Source: an uncultured Lachnospiraceae bacterium (GTDB lineage: Bacteria; Bacillota; Clostridia; Lachnospirales; Lachnospiraceae). From it: a stretch of DNA of 46,832 nucleotides. Shown piece by piece: positions 17,128-25,464 of this stretch. Numbering within the stretch: the stretch's first letter is position 1; each line of letters begins with the position of its first letter. The translations under genes were made by a program, and so were the position numbers. The notes below the pieces were generated by a model, which worked only from the letters and a program-made list of their open reading frames with translations, was not told where the DNA came from and made no database searches. The stretch spans positions 1 to 46,832 of the forward strand of contig CATOPL010000022.1 of NCBI GenBank assembly GCA_951802115.1. Reading direction: 5' to 3'.

Positions 17128-18579
17128 ATGAAAAAAATATTATTTGCGGCATCAGAGTGCGTACCATTTGTAAAAACCGGAGGACTTGCAGATGTATGCG
17201 GTGCGTTGCCGAAGGGGTTTAACAAAGAAGAATGGGATGTCCGTGTCGTGATTCCGAACTATACCTGTATCCCGGATAAGTATCGAAATAATTTCAAGTA
17301 TATTACGCATTTTTATATGGGGACAGGTTCTTACAATCCAGGCGCACATGTAGGCGTTATGACTTATGAACTTGATGGAGTTACCTATTATTTTATAGAT
17401 AATCTGGTTTATTTCGGCGGGGCAAAGCCTTATGGAGATTTCCGTACGGATATTGAGAAGTTTGCATTCTTTTCCAAAGCGGTGCTGTCGATTCTGCCGA
17501 TCGTGGGCTTCCGTCCGGACCTGATTCACTGCCATGACTGGCAGGCAGGCCTGATTCCTGTTTATCTGAAGACGGAATTTGCAGCCGGAGATTTTTATCA
17601 GGGGATTAAGACGATCATGACGATCCACAATCTGAGATTTCAGGGGATCTGGGATATTGAGACCATGCAGGGTCTGACCGGACTTCCGGATTATGTATTT
17701 ACACCGGATAAGCTGGAGTTTAAACGGGATGCCAATATGCTCAAGGGCGGTCTGGTCTATGCAGATTATATCACGACGGTCAGCGATACGTATGCATATG
17801 AGATCCAGACTCCGATGTATGGTGAGGGCCTGGACGGGCTGCTGTCAGCAAGACATATGGATCTTAGGGGAATCGTAAACGGTATCGACTATGAGATCTG
17901 GAATCCGCAGACGGATGAGAAAATTGATAAAAAATATACTTTGAAGACGTTTAAGAAAGGGAAAGCAGCGAATAAAAAAGCGCTTCAGGAGGCTCTTGGG
18001 CTGACTGTGGATGAAAATAAAATGATGATCGGCCTGATTTCCCGCCTGACAGATCAGAAAGGTCTGGATCTGATCGCCGAGGTGATGGAACAGATCGTGG
18101 ATGACAATACGCAGCTTGTGGTGATTGGTACCGGAGATCAGCGGTATGAGGATATGTTCCGTCATTATGCATGGAAATATCCGGATAAAGTATCGGCCAA
18201 TATTTATTACGCGGATGAACTTTCGCACAAACTGTACGCATCCGCAGATGTGTTTCTGATGCCGTCTGCGTTTGAACCGTGCGGGCTGACACAGCTGATA
18301 TCTTTCCGCTATGGAACGGTTCCGATTGTCCGCGAGACGGGTGGTCTGAAAGATACGGTAGAGCCATATAATGAATATGAAGGAAAGGGCGACGGATTTT
18401 CCTTTACAAATTACAATCCATGGGATATGATGGAAGTAATCAACTATGCAAAGTACACATACTTTGTACATCGGAAAGAGTGGGATGAGATGGTTGCACG
18501 GGGAATGCAAAAAGATTTCTCATGGGATGCATCCAGATACAAATATGAGGGAATCTATTCCTGGCTGATCGGCTGGTAG
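17128..18579 (+). CDS. glgA: Glycogen synthase (ADP-glucose dependent)
   Basis: The enzyme extends alpha-1,4-glucan chains from ADP-glucose. The 483-residue length is usual for bacterial GlgA (GT5). The N-terminal FVKTGGLADVCGALP contains the ADP-glucose binding KTGGL motif. Further signatures are HCHDWQAGLIPVYL, TIHNLRFQG, the hinge region VNGIDYEIWNP, and the C-terminal SAFEPCGLTQL with the catalytic glutamate, followed by RETGGLKDTV. GGGAGGGG before the ATG is a strong ribosome site. The other glg genes are not in the window; the gene stands alone between divergent abc-F and a terminator. Confidence 0.96.
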   Translation: MKKILFAASECVPFVKTGGLADVCGALPKGFNKEEWDVRVVIPNYTCIPDKYRNNFKYITHFYMGTGSYNPGAHVGVMTYELDGVTYYFIDNLVYFGGAKPYGDFRTDIEKFAFFSKAVLSILPIVGFRPDLIHCHDWQAGLIPVYLKTEFAAGDFYQGIKTIMTIHNLRFQGIWDIETMQGLTGLPDYVFTPDKLEFKRDANMLKGGLVYADYITTVSDTYAYEIQTPMYGEGLDGLLSARHMDLRGIVNGIDYEIWNPQTDEKIDKKYTLKTFKKGKAANKKALQEALGLTVDENKMMIGLISRLTDQKGLDLIAEVMEQIVDDNTQLVVIGTGDQRYEDMFRHYAWKYPDKVSANIYYADELSHKLYASADVFLMPSAFEPCGLTQLISFRYGTVPIVRETGGLKDTVEPYNEYEGKGDGFSFTNYNPWDMMEVINYAKYTYFVHRKEWDEMVARGMQKDFSWDASRYKYEGIYSWLIGW

Positions 18580-18599
18580 ATTCTGTCGCGTGAGAGCGG

Positions 18600-18624
18600 G
18601 GAGACTCCAATGGAGTCTCCTTTT
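18600..18624 (+). terminator. Terminator of glgA
   Basis: GGAGACTCC-AAT-GGAGTCTCC followed by TTTT: a perfect nine-pair stem. Confidence 0.9.
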
Positions 18625-18696
18625 GCTGATGAAAGCATATTCTGTTTTAAATTGCTTCCGCTCATAACGACTGATCTCTTGCCAATAAGTTCTGAC

Positions 18697-18741
18697 TTCC
18701 TGAAACAGCTCAGACGGGAGGACTTAAACGTAACTTTAGAG
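18697..18741 (+). pseudogene. Remnant of a HIRAN gene outside the left attachment repeat
   Basis: These 45 bases align without gaps to 25752-25796 in the intact HIRAN gene of the element, with about 37 matches by hand count. Translated in the corresponding frame they give DFLKQLRREDLNVTLE, against SFLKQFRPEDLSVTLE in the intact protein. Nothing recognisable continues on either side. The fragment sits 11 bases before the left attachment repeat, that is, outside the present element, and so probably belonged to an earlier occupant of the same site. Confidence 0.65.
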
Positions 18742-18752
18742 GGGGGAGCATA

Positions 18753-18875
18753 AAAAAACCACCCTTTTCAGGTGGTTTCATTCCTCTTTAAATATGCCGA
18801 AAAACATTGAATCTACAAGGAAAAATAAAAAAGCTCCCGACCGGATTTGAACCGGTGACCTACGCATTACGAGTG
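18753..18875. repeat. Left attachment repeat (123 bp, perfect copy of 28185-28307)
   Basis: The copy contains the 3' half of tRNA-Thr up to the anticodon loop, plus the downstream terminator hairpin AAACCACC/GGTGGTTT. It is identical over 123 bases to the copy at the other end; identity stops after GAGTG. The tRNA here is only a half gene, followed by unrelated sequence. Confidence 0.92.
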
Positions 18876-18986
18876 ATCCGATTGAAAAACTGCGTTTTTT
18901 CGTAAAGTCGGATTTTTCTTGTAAAATCAACGTTTTTCAGTGACTGCGTTTCCTGCTGATGCAGTGCTGAAAGCGACTTTTTTCTG

Positions 18987-19014
18987 ATTCTGGTCGACAG
19001 CCGGTCGACAAAAT
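18987..19014 (+). repeat. Left arm-type repeat (integrase or excisionase site)
   Basis: ATTCTGGTCGACAGCCGGTC and the following bases match the repeat at 28155-28182 at 25 of 28 positions in the same orientation. Each copy has two GGTCGA boxes 11 bases apart. The repeat lies 111 bases inside the left repeat end and overlaps the stop codon of the integrase gene. Confidence 0.6.
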
Positions 19015-20327
19015 CACCTGATCGATCGGAAAAGAGCCTCTTCAAGTTTGTCAGATGCAGCTTTATCCAGCTCCTTCAGGGCATGACTGTAGATGTTCAG
19101 TGTGGTGGATGTGCTGGCATGTCCAAGTCTGCCGGAAACGGTCCGGATGTCCACGCCTTGCCCGATCAGGAGTGTGGCAGCCGTGTGCCGGAGTCCATGC
19201 AGAGGGATCAGAGGGAGTTCAGGAGCGCCTTCCGGACGTTGGGCATTATAATTCCGGATGATCCGGTGAAATGCCTGATAAGGAGTATCCAGGCACATCT
19301 GCACACCGTTCCACTGGATAAATACATGATCCTGCCCCTGCCATTTGGTACCAATGGACAGCCGGTAAGCTGCCTGTTCCTTTTTCCAGCGTCTGGCCAC
19401 ATCCATGACAATGGCGGGGACAGCGATCACACGGTTGGAGCCTTTGGTCTTTGTGGCTTTGATGATGGTCTCACCATTTACCCTGCAGGCGCTCTTTGTG
19501 ATGGATATGGAGCCTTCTGTAAAGTCCAGGTCATTCCATGTGAGGGCGATCAGCTCCCCGCGTCGGCAGCCGGTGAACATGGCGAGGTAAAAGAACAGTT
19601 TGAGCTGCAGGCGGACGCTGCGGTCTGCCTGATATTCCTGAATTTGGCGGATATTGCCGGATGTGTCCTTTCTGTAGCGCTGGCCATATTCATAGACAAG
19701 CGGCTTGTCCAGTATGGTCAGGAATGTCTCAGCCTGCTCTCTGGTAAAGCACATGGGCTTTTCTTCTGCAGGAGCTGTTTTTTTGACCTGTACACGGTCC
19801 ATAGGATTGGACTCGATCAGGTTCCAGCGTACAGCCTGTGAGAGCATGGCAGAGAGGACAGCAGCACGGCGCTTAACAGTCCCCTGTGAGAGTGTGCCAG
19901 GCTTTCCTGATGCCTTTCTGGTATTCAGCATGGTATTGATGTATTCCTGCAGGTAAAGCGGAGAGAGGTTTTCCAGCGTCATATATCCGAACGCAGAGAC
20001 GAACAGCCGGACTGCTGCCTGGGTGCTTTCCAGTGTCCGGGGCGCCTGGTTGATCTCGGCATATTCAGCCAGGTATTTTCTGCTGTACTCTTCAAAGGTC
20101 ATGTTATGGCCTTCGGTATAATGGCCGGTCAGAACCTTCTTTTCAAAGTCTGCCGCATAGGCATTGACCTCTTTCTGGATGGCGGTCTCTGATTTCGGGT
20201 TACCCTTTGTGGTCAGCAGATCCGGCCGGAAAGTAACGGATCTGGTAATCTTCTTTCCTGTACTGTCACGGCCACAGCTGACAGTGATCAGATAGGCATT
20301 GTCTTTCTTTTTACGGATGTATGCCAT
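19014..20327 (-). CDS. int: Tyrosine recombinase (integrase)
   Basis: The 437-residue integrase catalyses insertion into tRNA-Thr. The N-terminal part (YIRKKKDNAYLITVSCG) is an AP2-like arm-binding domain, the middle (about 75-180) a SAM-like core-binding domain, and the C-terminus the catalytic domain. R255 is in TGCRRGEL, K295 in TKTKGSNR, H377 and R380 in HGLRHT, H403 in LGHAS, and the nucleophile Y413 in NIYSHA. All catalytic residues are present. I start at 20327, where AAGGAGG precedes ATG, not at 20366. The gene sits at the left end, reading outward, as is usual. Confidence 0.95.
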   Translation of the reverse strand: MAYIRKKKDNAYLITVSCGRDSTGKKITRSVTFRPDLLTTKGNPKSETAIQKEVNAYAADFEKKVLTGHYTEGHNMTFEEYSRKYLAEYAEINQAPRTLESTQAAVRLFVSAFGYMTLENLSPLYLQEYINTMLNTRKASGKPGTLSQGTVKRRAAVLSAMLSQAVRWNLIESNPMDRVQVKKTAPAEEKPMCFTREQAETFLTILDKPLVYEYGQRYRKDTSGNIRQIQEYQADRSVRLQLKLFFYLAMFTGCRRGELIALTWNDLDFTEGSISITKSACRVNGETIIKATKTKGSNRVIAVPAIVMDVARRWKKEQAAYRLSIGTKWQGQDHVFIQWNGVQMCLDTPYQAFHRIIRNYNAQRPEGAPELPLIPLHGLRHTAATLLIGQGVDIRTVSGRLGHASTSTTLNIYSHALKELDKAASDKLEEALFRSIR

Positions 20328-20343
20328 ATATATGCCTCCTTTG

Positions 20344-20616
20344 TTACAGGCCGAACAGATCGGCATGCGTACCGGTCCGGTCCAGCCTTAATTCATCATC
20401 GGTCTGTCGGTATATGAGCAGCCAGTCTGGTTCCAGGTGACATTCTCTGTATCCGGAATAATTGCCGGCCAGATTATGGTCTTTATTTTTCACCGGAAGC
20501 GGCGCGGGGATACGAAGCGTATCAATCGCCTGCTGCAGTAAAGACATTTTATAACCACGTTTTACACAGGTTTTAAAATCTTTTTTGAATCTGGTAGAAT
20601 ATCGCACATTCAGCAT
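20344..20616 (-). CDS. YafQ-family mRNA interferase toxin
   Basis: The 90-residue RelE/YafQ-type toxin cleaves mRNA at the ribosome when free of antitoxin. The family signature NKDHNLxGNYxGYRECHLEPDWLLIY is complete. H47, H60, D64 and H84 fall where E. coli YafQ has the functional residues H50, H63, D67 and H87, so the protein should be active. It follows the antitoxin gene after three bases. The position beside the integrase suits a stabilisation module of the element. A decayed homologue lies at 36025-36180. Confidence 0.9.
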   Translation of the reverse strand: MLNVRYSTRFKKDFKTCVKRGYKMSLLQQAIDTLRIPAPLPVKNKDHNLAGNYSGYRECHLEPDWLLIYRQTDDELRLDRTGTHADLFGL

Positions 20617-20619
20617 GGC

Positions 20620-20829
20620 TTATTCCTCCATCAGATGGGCAAATAATTCTTCTGTACTTCCAGTAAATACAGTACCGCCGCCGTTTTCCAGTTCCTCCAT
20701 TGCGGCTATGGTTTCCGCATTGGGGACTTCCTCAGGAATTGCAGCGCCCTGCAGGTACGCTACAATGTAATACATTTTGCTTTCCGGGATCTGGTCTATA
20801 AGGTTTTTGGCAAGTTCTTTGTAACTCAT
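20620..20829 (-). CDS. Antitoxin partner of the YafQ-type toxin
   Basis: The 69-residue protein (MSYKELAKNLIDQIPESKMYYIVAYLQGAA, then an acidic tail ending EELFAHLMEE) precedes the toxin by three bases, as antitoxins do. The helical N-terminus and acidic C-terminus fit toxin wrapping. It does not look like a classic RelB/DinJ ribbon-helix-helix; I infer the role from context. GGAAG lies eight bases before the ATG at 20829, which decides that start over a GTG nine bases earlier. Confidence 0.75.
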   Translation of the reverse strand: MSYKELAKNLIDQIPESKMYYIVAYLQGAAIPEEVPNAETIAAMEELENGGGTVFTGSTEELFAHLMEE

Positions 20830-20896
20830 AATATACACTTCCTTTCATGGATATTGTATGATGCTCTGTATAGTCTATTCAATTTGCAGAGGATCC

Positions 20897-20930
20897 GGCA
20901 GCAGGCGGCGCCGATCAGGGGCCTGCTGCC
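20897..20930. repeat. GCAGCAGG-family hairpin 1
   Basis: GGCAGCAGGC and GCCTGCTGCC form a perfect ten-pair stem. The loop includes CCGATCAGGG, shared with the hairpin at 25058. The spacer between the antitoxin and repressor genes (20839-21058) also holds the hairpin CTGACAAG...CTTGTCAG at 20946-20971 and otherwise nothing I can name. Confidence 0.65.
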
Positions 20931-20945
20931 CGGAAACTGATAATT

Positions 20946-20971
20946 CTGACAAGGGAATTTTCACTTGTCAG
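20946..20971. terminator. Hairpin after the repressor gene
   Basis: CTGACAAG (20946-20953) and CTTGTCAG (20964-20971) are perfectly complementary. The position downstream of the minus-strand repressor gene suits a terminator, but there is no strong T-run on either strand. Confidence 0.4.
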
Positions 20972-21058
20972 ACGATCCAGCAGCAGGAGAACGCAGGATT
21001 GTGCTGGCACAATCAGGGAAAAGTATCCACCGTTGACCTGGGCTGTAAATGGAGCGGA

Positions 21059-21511
21059 TCAGGCCTTTTTATCTCTTAATTGATCAATTCGGAATTTTAA
21101 ATAAATGTCAGTTTCGAAATTCAGATTCTCTAATTCGGATAGTGTTAGAAATAATTGTTTTCCGTCAGGATACTCAATCCATATCTGATCATCACCATAT
21201 TCGATATAGTCACAACCATAAAATATCCTGTATCCGATTTCTGCCAGTTTTTTCTCAAGTCCCGGGAATGCAATCGGATGCTCTGGAGAAACACCTTCAA
21301 GATCCTCTGCTTGGTATCCTGTTATCAGATCAGCTACTTGAACAGACAAAACATTTGCTATTTTTCGTAATTGCTCTATACGGGGTTGCCTTTTCCCAGT
21401 TTCATATTGCTTGATAGTGGTTTCTGATGTGTTAGATAACTGTCCCAGTTGTTTTTGTGTCAGTTTTTTTAGCTTTCTATATTTCTTTATTCTAGTGCCT
21501 ATATCAGACAT
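21059..21511 (-). CDS. XRE-family repressor (CI-like)
   Basis: The 150-residue protein has an N-terminal helix-turn-helix of the XRE/CI type (TRIKKYRKLKKLTQKQLGQLSNTSETTIKQYETGKRQPRIEQLRKIANVL, residues about 6-55). The C-terminal region is unassigned, with no S24 protease serine-lysine pattern, so RecA-driven autocleavage is not indicated. It is transcribed divergently from the small HTH gene, with repeated operator-like words between them, the standard lysogeny-type switch. Its likely role is to keep the element quiescent. Confidence 0.88.
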   Translation of the reverse strand: MSDIGTRIKKYRKLKKLTQKQLGQLSNTSETTIKQYETGKRQPRIEQLRKIANVLSVQVADLITGYQAEDLEGVSPEHPIAFPGLEKKLAEIGYRIFYGCDYIEYGDDQIWIEYPDGKQLFLTLSELENLNFETDIYLKFRIDQLRDKKA

Positions 21512-21557
21512 TTTATCACCTCATGATAACTATATCATATCTATTAAAAAAGATAAA

Positions 21558-21630
21558 GACTCAAATGAACATATTTCGGTATTGACAGACTCGTTTGAGA
21601 GTGTTAGGGTAAATAGGGATTCAAATGAAC
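21558..21630. promoter_or_regulatory. Divergent control region with repeated operator-like sites
   Basis: GACTCAAATGAAC (21558-21570) and GATTCAAATGAAC (21618-21630) are near-identical, and GACTCGTTTGAGAGT between them contains an inverted version. A rightward promoter candidate, TTGACA at 21582 with TAGGGT 17 bases later, lies among them. The sites are likely bound by the divergent CI-like and Cro-like proteins. Confidence 0.55.
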
Positions 21631-21654
21631 CGGAAAAGAAAAGAGGTGAAAAAA

Positions 21655-21849
21655 TTGAAGATCAGCAGAAAAAAGATGGAGATTGCAATGGCAAGGGCAC
21701 AGCTCAATCGTGATGCTCTTGCACAAAAAGCTGGGATGCCACGCACATCGTTTTACAATGTTTACAGTCGTTGCACCTGTAAGCCGGCCACAGCGGGCCG
21801 CATAGCGGCAGCTCTGGGCGTGGATGTAACTGAAATTCTGGAAGACTGA
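21655..21849 (+). CDS. Small XRE-type HTH protein (Cro-like)
   Basis: The protein has about 64 residues (ISRKKMEIAMARAQLNRDAL, AQKAGMPRTSFYNVYS, ATAGRIAAALGVDVTEIL), a compact helix-turn-helix with almost nothing else. I prefer the TTG start at 21655 because AAGAGGTGA lies six bases before it; an ATG at 21625 would put ten codons inside the operator-like repeat. Divergence from the repressor suggests a Cro-like antagonist or early regulator. Confidence 0.75.
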   Translation: MKISRKKMEIAMARAQLNRDALAQKAGMPRTSFYNVYSRCTCKPATAGRIAAALGVDVTEILED

Positions 21850-21893
21850 TAATTGAAAACTCATGTGGTAGTGGTTTTGAAATGACTGAAGTT

Positions 21894-21910
21894 GTTGCGA
21901 CAGTCGCAAC
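21894..21910. promoter_or_regulatory. Palindrome ahead of the excisionase-like gene
   Basis: GTTGCGAC-A-GTCGCAAC is an inverted repeat with a one-base centre, ending five bases before the ribosome site of the next gene. It is either a protein-binding site or a short mRNA hairpin that could modulate translation. Confidence 0.5.
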
Positions 21911-21928
21911 AGAAAGGAGTGAAGAACA

Positions 21929-22273
21929 TTGACCAAAACAGAGATGGCGAACAGATACGCAGGGCTGGCACGCAGGCGGACGGAGATCCTTCTGCAGAGC
22001 GGCAGCAGACCGGAACTGGAGCAGGAGGAACGGATCATCCTGCAGGAGATGGCTGCGCTGGAGACGGCCATGAGGCTGCCGATCGAGGAAGAAAAGCAGA
22101 TCCCGGAGATGCTGACCATCAAGGAGGCAGCAGGCCGCACAGGGCTTTCTTATGACTTTATCAGAAAGCTTTGTCTGCAGGGAAAGATTGTATTTGTAAG
22201 GACCGGCAGCAAGTACTTGGTTAATATGGGGAAGCTGGTGGATTATCTGAATAATGGGGCGATAACTGTATGA
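21929..22273 (+). CDS. Excisionase-like HTH protein
   Basis: The 114-residue protein has a helical N-terminus and, from about residue 60, the winged-helix pattern of MerR/excisionase domains: MLTIKEAAGRTGLSYDFIRKLCLQGKIVFVRTGSKYLVNMGKLVDYL. Proteins with this domain assist tyrosine integrases in excision. The start is a TTG with AAAGGAG nine bases upstream. The end overlaps the VapE gene by four bases. The extra N-terminal segment is longer than in minimal Xis proteins, so a regulator is an alternative. Confidence 0.8.
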   Translation: MTKTEMANRYAGLARRRTEILLQSGSRPELEQEERIILQEMAALETAMRLPIEEEKQIPEMLTIKEAAGRTGLSYDFIRKLCLQGKIVFVRTGSKYLVNMGKLVDYLNNGAITV

Positions 22274-24567
22274 AGAACGATAAAACAATTATGATCTCCT
22301 GTGCGGGTAAACGCCGGGAAGTTGTTTGGAGGCCGCAGCGGATGCTCTGGTCAGAGTTTATCCGGAAAGCATCACAGCCGGTTGTGTCTCCGGAAACATT
22401 TCAGGAGTATAAGGCCATGAGCAAAGGGCAGCAGGACGATCTGAAAGACGTTGGCGGGTATGTTGGGGGAACTCTGAAGGATAACCGGCGTAGAACCGGG
22501 AACGTGATCAGCAGGAGCCTGATTACACTGGATGCGGACAGCATCCCCGCAGGGGGAACGAACGGGATTTTGACGCGCGTATCTGCTTTGGGGTGCGCTT
22601 ATGCGGTGTATTCGACCAGAAAGCACGAGAGCGCGGCCCCACGGCTCCGGATCGTTATCCCGACAGACAGAGACATGACGGCGGAAGAGTATGAGCCGAT
22701 AGCGCGTAAACTGGCAGACCTTATTGGAATGGGTTTCTTTGATCCGGCATCCTTCCGGGTGGCGCAGTTTATGTACTGGGCAAGCCGATGCTCAGATGGT
22801 GAATGGGTGTTTCTGTATGAGGACAGGGCTTTTCTGCAGGTGGATGGGATCCTGGGCATGTATGCAGACTGGCATGACACGGCAGCATGGCCGGAAGTTC
22901 CCGGAATCGGGAAAATGATCAACAGGAGTGCCCGGAAGCAGCAGGACCCGCGGGAAAAAGAGGGCATTATAGGCGCATTCTGCCGGGTGTATGACATCCC
23001 CGCAGCGATCGATACATTCCTTGCAGATGTGTATGAGGACTGCGGAAACGGCAGATACACCTATCGGGAAGGTTCCACGGCAGCAGGCGCCGTGCTTTAT
23101 GACGGCGGTCGGTTCCTGTACAGCAATCATGCGACGGATCCGGCCGGGCAAATGCTCTGCAATTCGTATGATCTGGTACGGGTTCACCTGTTCGGGCATC
23201 TGGACAGTGACGCAAAGCCGGATACACCGACGCCAAAGCTGCCCAGTGCTCAGGCCATGCGTGAGTACGCACTGCAGGATGAGGCTGTAGGGCAGGAGCA
23301 TGTCAACAGCATGTTCGGAGCAAAAAACAGTGAGCGGGAGCCATACCCGGACGTACAGGTCAGCAAACAGGGGAAAATAAGCCTGCTGCCGACTGCCAGC
23401 AATCTGAAAACACTGCTGAAAAATTCCGGCATTCATATTTCCTATGACATGCTCCTGCGTCGGATTATTGTAGAGAGTCCGGATCCCGCACTGGATGAGA
23501 AATTCAACGGAAGCACCAACGGGTACAATAATCTGCTGGTCTTCTGTGCGGATCAGTTCGTCAGGGACGGCCTGAGGGTGTCTACTTCCAAAGTCCACGA
23601 ATGGATCACAGCGCTTGCAGATGAAAATAAACGGAACGCTGCCAGAGAGTATCTGGAGAAAGTCGGCGCCGCATACTCCGGAACGCAGGAGATCAGCAGG
23701 CTGTTCAACTGTATCAGAGTATCCGGTGATACGGACTTTTATAAAATGCTCCTGCGGAAATGGCTGTGCCAGGGTGTGGCCATGGCGCATAATGAGCGTG
23801 GGAAGTTCGGCGCTGACGGTGTGCTTGTCCTGAAAGGGCCTCAGGGAATCGGGAAAACGACGTTCTTTCGTAAATGCTGCTCCATAGGTCAGAATTATTT
23901 TATAGAGGGTGCATCCCTTGACGGAAGCAAGGACAAGCTTATGGAGTCCACGCGCGGGTGGATCGCAGAACTGGGAGAACTGCCACGGAGCATGAAGGAT
24001 CAGGAATTTATGAAAGCATTCATCACAAGCCCTTCTGACACGTTCCGGGCACCTTATGACAAAAAGGCGGATACATATCCGCGGCTTACTTCCTTTGGAG
24101 CGACCACGAACAGTGATCAGTTCCTGAAGGAAGAGAACAGCCGCAGGTACTGGACGATCGAAGCGGAGGACATAGATCTGGATACGCTGGCAGGGATCGA
24201 CTTTGACGCGGTATGGGCGGAGGCCATGGCGCTGTACAGGCTTCTGGGATCGTTGAGCTTTCGGCTTACAGCCGCAGAGAGGGCTGCCCTTGCACGTGAA
24301 AACAGGTCATTCCAGATTGTCAGTGATGAAGAGGCCATTTTACGGGACATGCTGGACTGGAGCCAGCCGCGGGACCAGTGGCGGGAGCTTACTGCATCCG
24401 CCATATGTGGTTTGCTGGGATCGGCCGGAAGGTTGTCACCACAGAAAGTTGGCCGGGCTCTCCGTAAAATTGGCTATCCAAATAGAGATGCCGGGCTCCG
24501 AATGAGGACGAAAGACGGCCGTTCGGTTTATCTTATCCCCAGCCGGGTTACTTACTCGCACTTCTGA
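22270..24567 (+). CDS. VapE-type primase/helicase replication protein
   Basis: The protein has 765 residues. The N-terminal third has an archaeo-eukaryotic primase-like pattern (SRSLITLDADSI; RKHESAAPRLRIVIPTDRDM). The C-terminal half is a virulence-associated E (VapE) ATPase: Walker A GPQGIGKTTF near residue 523, Walker B-like GWIAELGELP near 562, and the sensor region SFGATTNSDQFLKEENSRRYW. Such proteins initiate replication of satellites and prophages. The ATGA overlap couples it to the excisionase-like gene. It is the main evidence that the element replicates after excision. Confidence 0.9.
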   Translation: MKNDKTIMISCAGKRREVVWRPQRMLWSEFIRKASQPVVSPETFQEYKAMSKGQQDDLKDVGGYVGGTLKDNRRRTGNVISRSLITLDADSIPAGGTNGILTRVSALGCAYAVYSTRKHESAAPRLRIVIPTDRDMTAEEYEPIARKLADLIGMGFFDPASFRVAQFMYWASRCSDGEWVFLYEDRAFLQVDGILGMYADWHDTAAWPEVPGIGKMINRSARKQQDPREKEGIIGAFCRVYDIPAAIDTFLADVYEDCGNGRYTYREGSTAAGAVLYDGGRFLYSNHATDPAGQMLCNSYDLVRVHLFGHLDSDAKPDTPTPKLPSAQAMREYALQDEAVGQEHVNSMFGAKNSEREPYPDVQVSKQGKISLLPTASNLKTLLKNSGIHISYDMLLRRIIVESPDPALDEKFNGSTNGYNNLLVFCADQFVRDGLRVSTSKVHEWITALADENKRNAAREYLEKVGAAYSGTQEISRLFNCIRVSGDTDFYKMLLRKWLCQGVAMAHNERGKFGADGVLVLKGPQGIGKTTFFRKCCSIGQNYFIEGASLDGSKDKLMESTRGWIAELGELPRSMKDQEFMKAFITSPSDTFRAPYDKKADTYPRLTSFGATTNSDQFLKEENSRRYWTIEAEDIDLDTLAGIDFDAVWAEAMALYRLLGSLSFRLTAAERAALARENRSFQIVSDEEAILRDMLDWSQPRDQWRELTASAICGLLGSAGRLSPQKVGRALRKIGYPNRDAGLRMRTKDGRSVYLIPSRVTYSHF

Positions 24568-24840
24568 CGGTAATTGTAGAAAAATGGGCAAGGGACAAAA
24601 TCAGAGAGGAAAAACCGGTTATCACACTATCTAAAAATGCTTTAAAATCAACGGTTTCACAATATTAGTTGGTACAAGTGGAGTTAATTTATAAATATTA
24701 TAAAATGTAGTGATTAAGGGAAAACGACGGGAACAGATACGGCACAGATACGATATGGAGCCTTTAAACCATATATTTAATAGTTTACGTTTTTTGTCCC
24801 CCACTGCACACCTGTATTTAGGAAAGGAGATATAAAAAGA
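24568..24840. other. AT-rich non-coding stretch after the VapE gene
   Basis: This 273-base gap is AT-rich, with GGGACAAAA near 24587 and the partly complementary TTTTTTGTCCC near 24793. A replication origin beside its initiator would be plausible, but no iterons are visible here. Confidence 0.3.
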
Positions 24841-24987
24841 ATGAGTAAAAAAGCAACAACGGGAAGTTACAAAGGATGCAGGACCGTGTCAGAAACCGGC
24901 GTGATTGGCGCGCCGGGATTTACTGCAAAAATGCAGGGCCGGTTGTTTCAGGTGAGACACGCAGGAAAGCGTAGGAAACGGAAATAA
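24841..24987 (+). CDS. Small basic protein (48 aa)
   Basis: The frame starts ATGAGTAAAAAAGC behind a strong AGGAAAGGAGATATA ribosome site and ends KRRKRK. The protein is strongly basic and could bind nucleic acid. No family is recognised. The ribosome site is the best evidence that it is real. Confidence 0.5.
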   Translation: MSKKATTGSYKGCRTVSETGVIGAPGFTAKMQGRLFQVRHAGKRRKRK

Positions 24988-24995
24988 CAGGAAAA

Positions 24996-25030
24996 CGGCC
25001 CTGCGGGGAATCTTATCACCAGCAGGGCCG
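24996..25030. repeat. Hairpin after the small basic gene
   Basis: CGGCCCTGC (24996-25004) and GCAGGGCCG (25022-25030) form a nine-pair stem without a T-run. It may stabilise the upstream transcript. Confidence 0.5.
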
Positions 25031-25057
25031 GGGGATGGCTTCAGGACGGGCATATTA

Positions 25058-25090
25058 GGCAGCAGGTCACCGATCAGGGCGCCTGCTGCC
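25058..25090. repeat. GCAGCAGG-family hairpin 2
   Basis: GGCAGCAGG and CCTGCTGCC form a nine-pair stem. The loop contains CCGATCAGGG, as in the copy at 20897. Confidence 0.65.
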
Positions 25091-25128
25091 GATCGGGAAA
25101 CTTCCGGAGACCAGAGAGAACCAGGAAG

Positions 25129-25194
25129 CGGGCAGCAGGGCCAGATCAAGAGCTGGGAGATCATTCCCTGTCAGAGTCTGAGTCCTGCTGCCCG
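25129..25194. repeat. GCAGCAGG-family inverted repeat 3
   Basis: CGGGCAGCAGG (25129-25139) and CCTGCTGCCCG (25184-25194) are perfectly complementary. The right arm lies in the last codons of the ribbon-helix-helix gene and the left arm beyond its stop, so the structure covers the 3' end of that mRNA. Confidence 0.55.
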
Positions 25195-25376
25195 TTGTCG
25201 CGCTCCATAGTCTCGTTGATCGCACGAATAATAAATGGGGTAAGCTTTTCCCCATGTTTCTCTGCATGTTCTCTTATGACAGCTTTTTGACCTTTAGGAA
25301 CACGAAACTTTATTTCGTCCAGCTTTTCTTTCATGTAATTCATTGTGTATTCTTTTTGTTTCTGATTGTACGTCAT
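25161..25376 (-). CDS. Ribbon-helix-helix type DNA-binding protein
   Basis: The 71-residue protein contains EKLDEIKFRVPKGQKAVIREHAEKHGEKLTPFIIRAINETME, which fits the Arc/CopG/MetJ fold: one strand followed by two helices. AAGAAGGTGTC lies just before the ATG at 25376. It is transcribed away from the HIRAN gene, with three TAGGGGACTA repeats between, so it probably represses both directions or controls copy number. The target is inferred from position. Confidence 0.75.
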   Translation of the reverse strand: MTYNQKQKEYTMNYMKEKLDEIKFRVPKGQKAVIREHAEKHGEKLTPFIIRAINETMERDNGQQDSDSDRE

Positions 25377-25464
25377 GAATGACACCTTCTTTCTTTTGGA
25401 TTCATGGGGTCAGTAAAATAAAGATACCTTCTCCATTATAAGGCTATTATATCATAAATATCAA

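Noticed and set aside
18753..18875. A second tRNA-Thr gene at the left end
   Set aside because: Only the 3' half is present; the 5' half is replaced by unrelated sequence, so it is an attachment remnant.
18860..19045. 61-aa minus-strand frame at the left end of the element
   Set aside because: It overlaps the integrase 3' end and the attachment region, has no ribosome site and no recognisable family.
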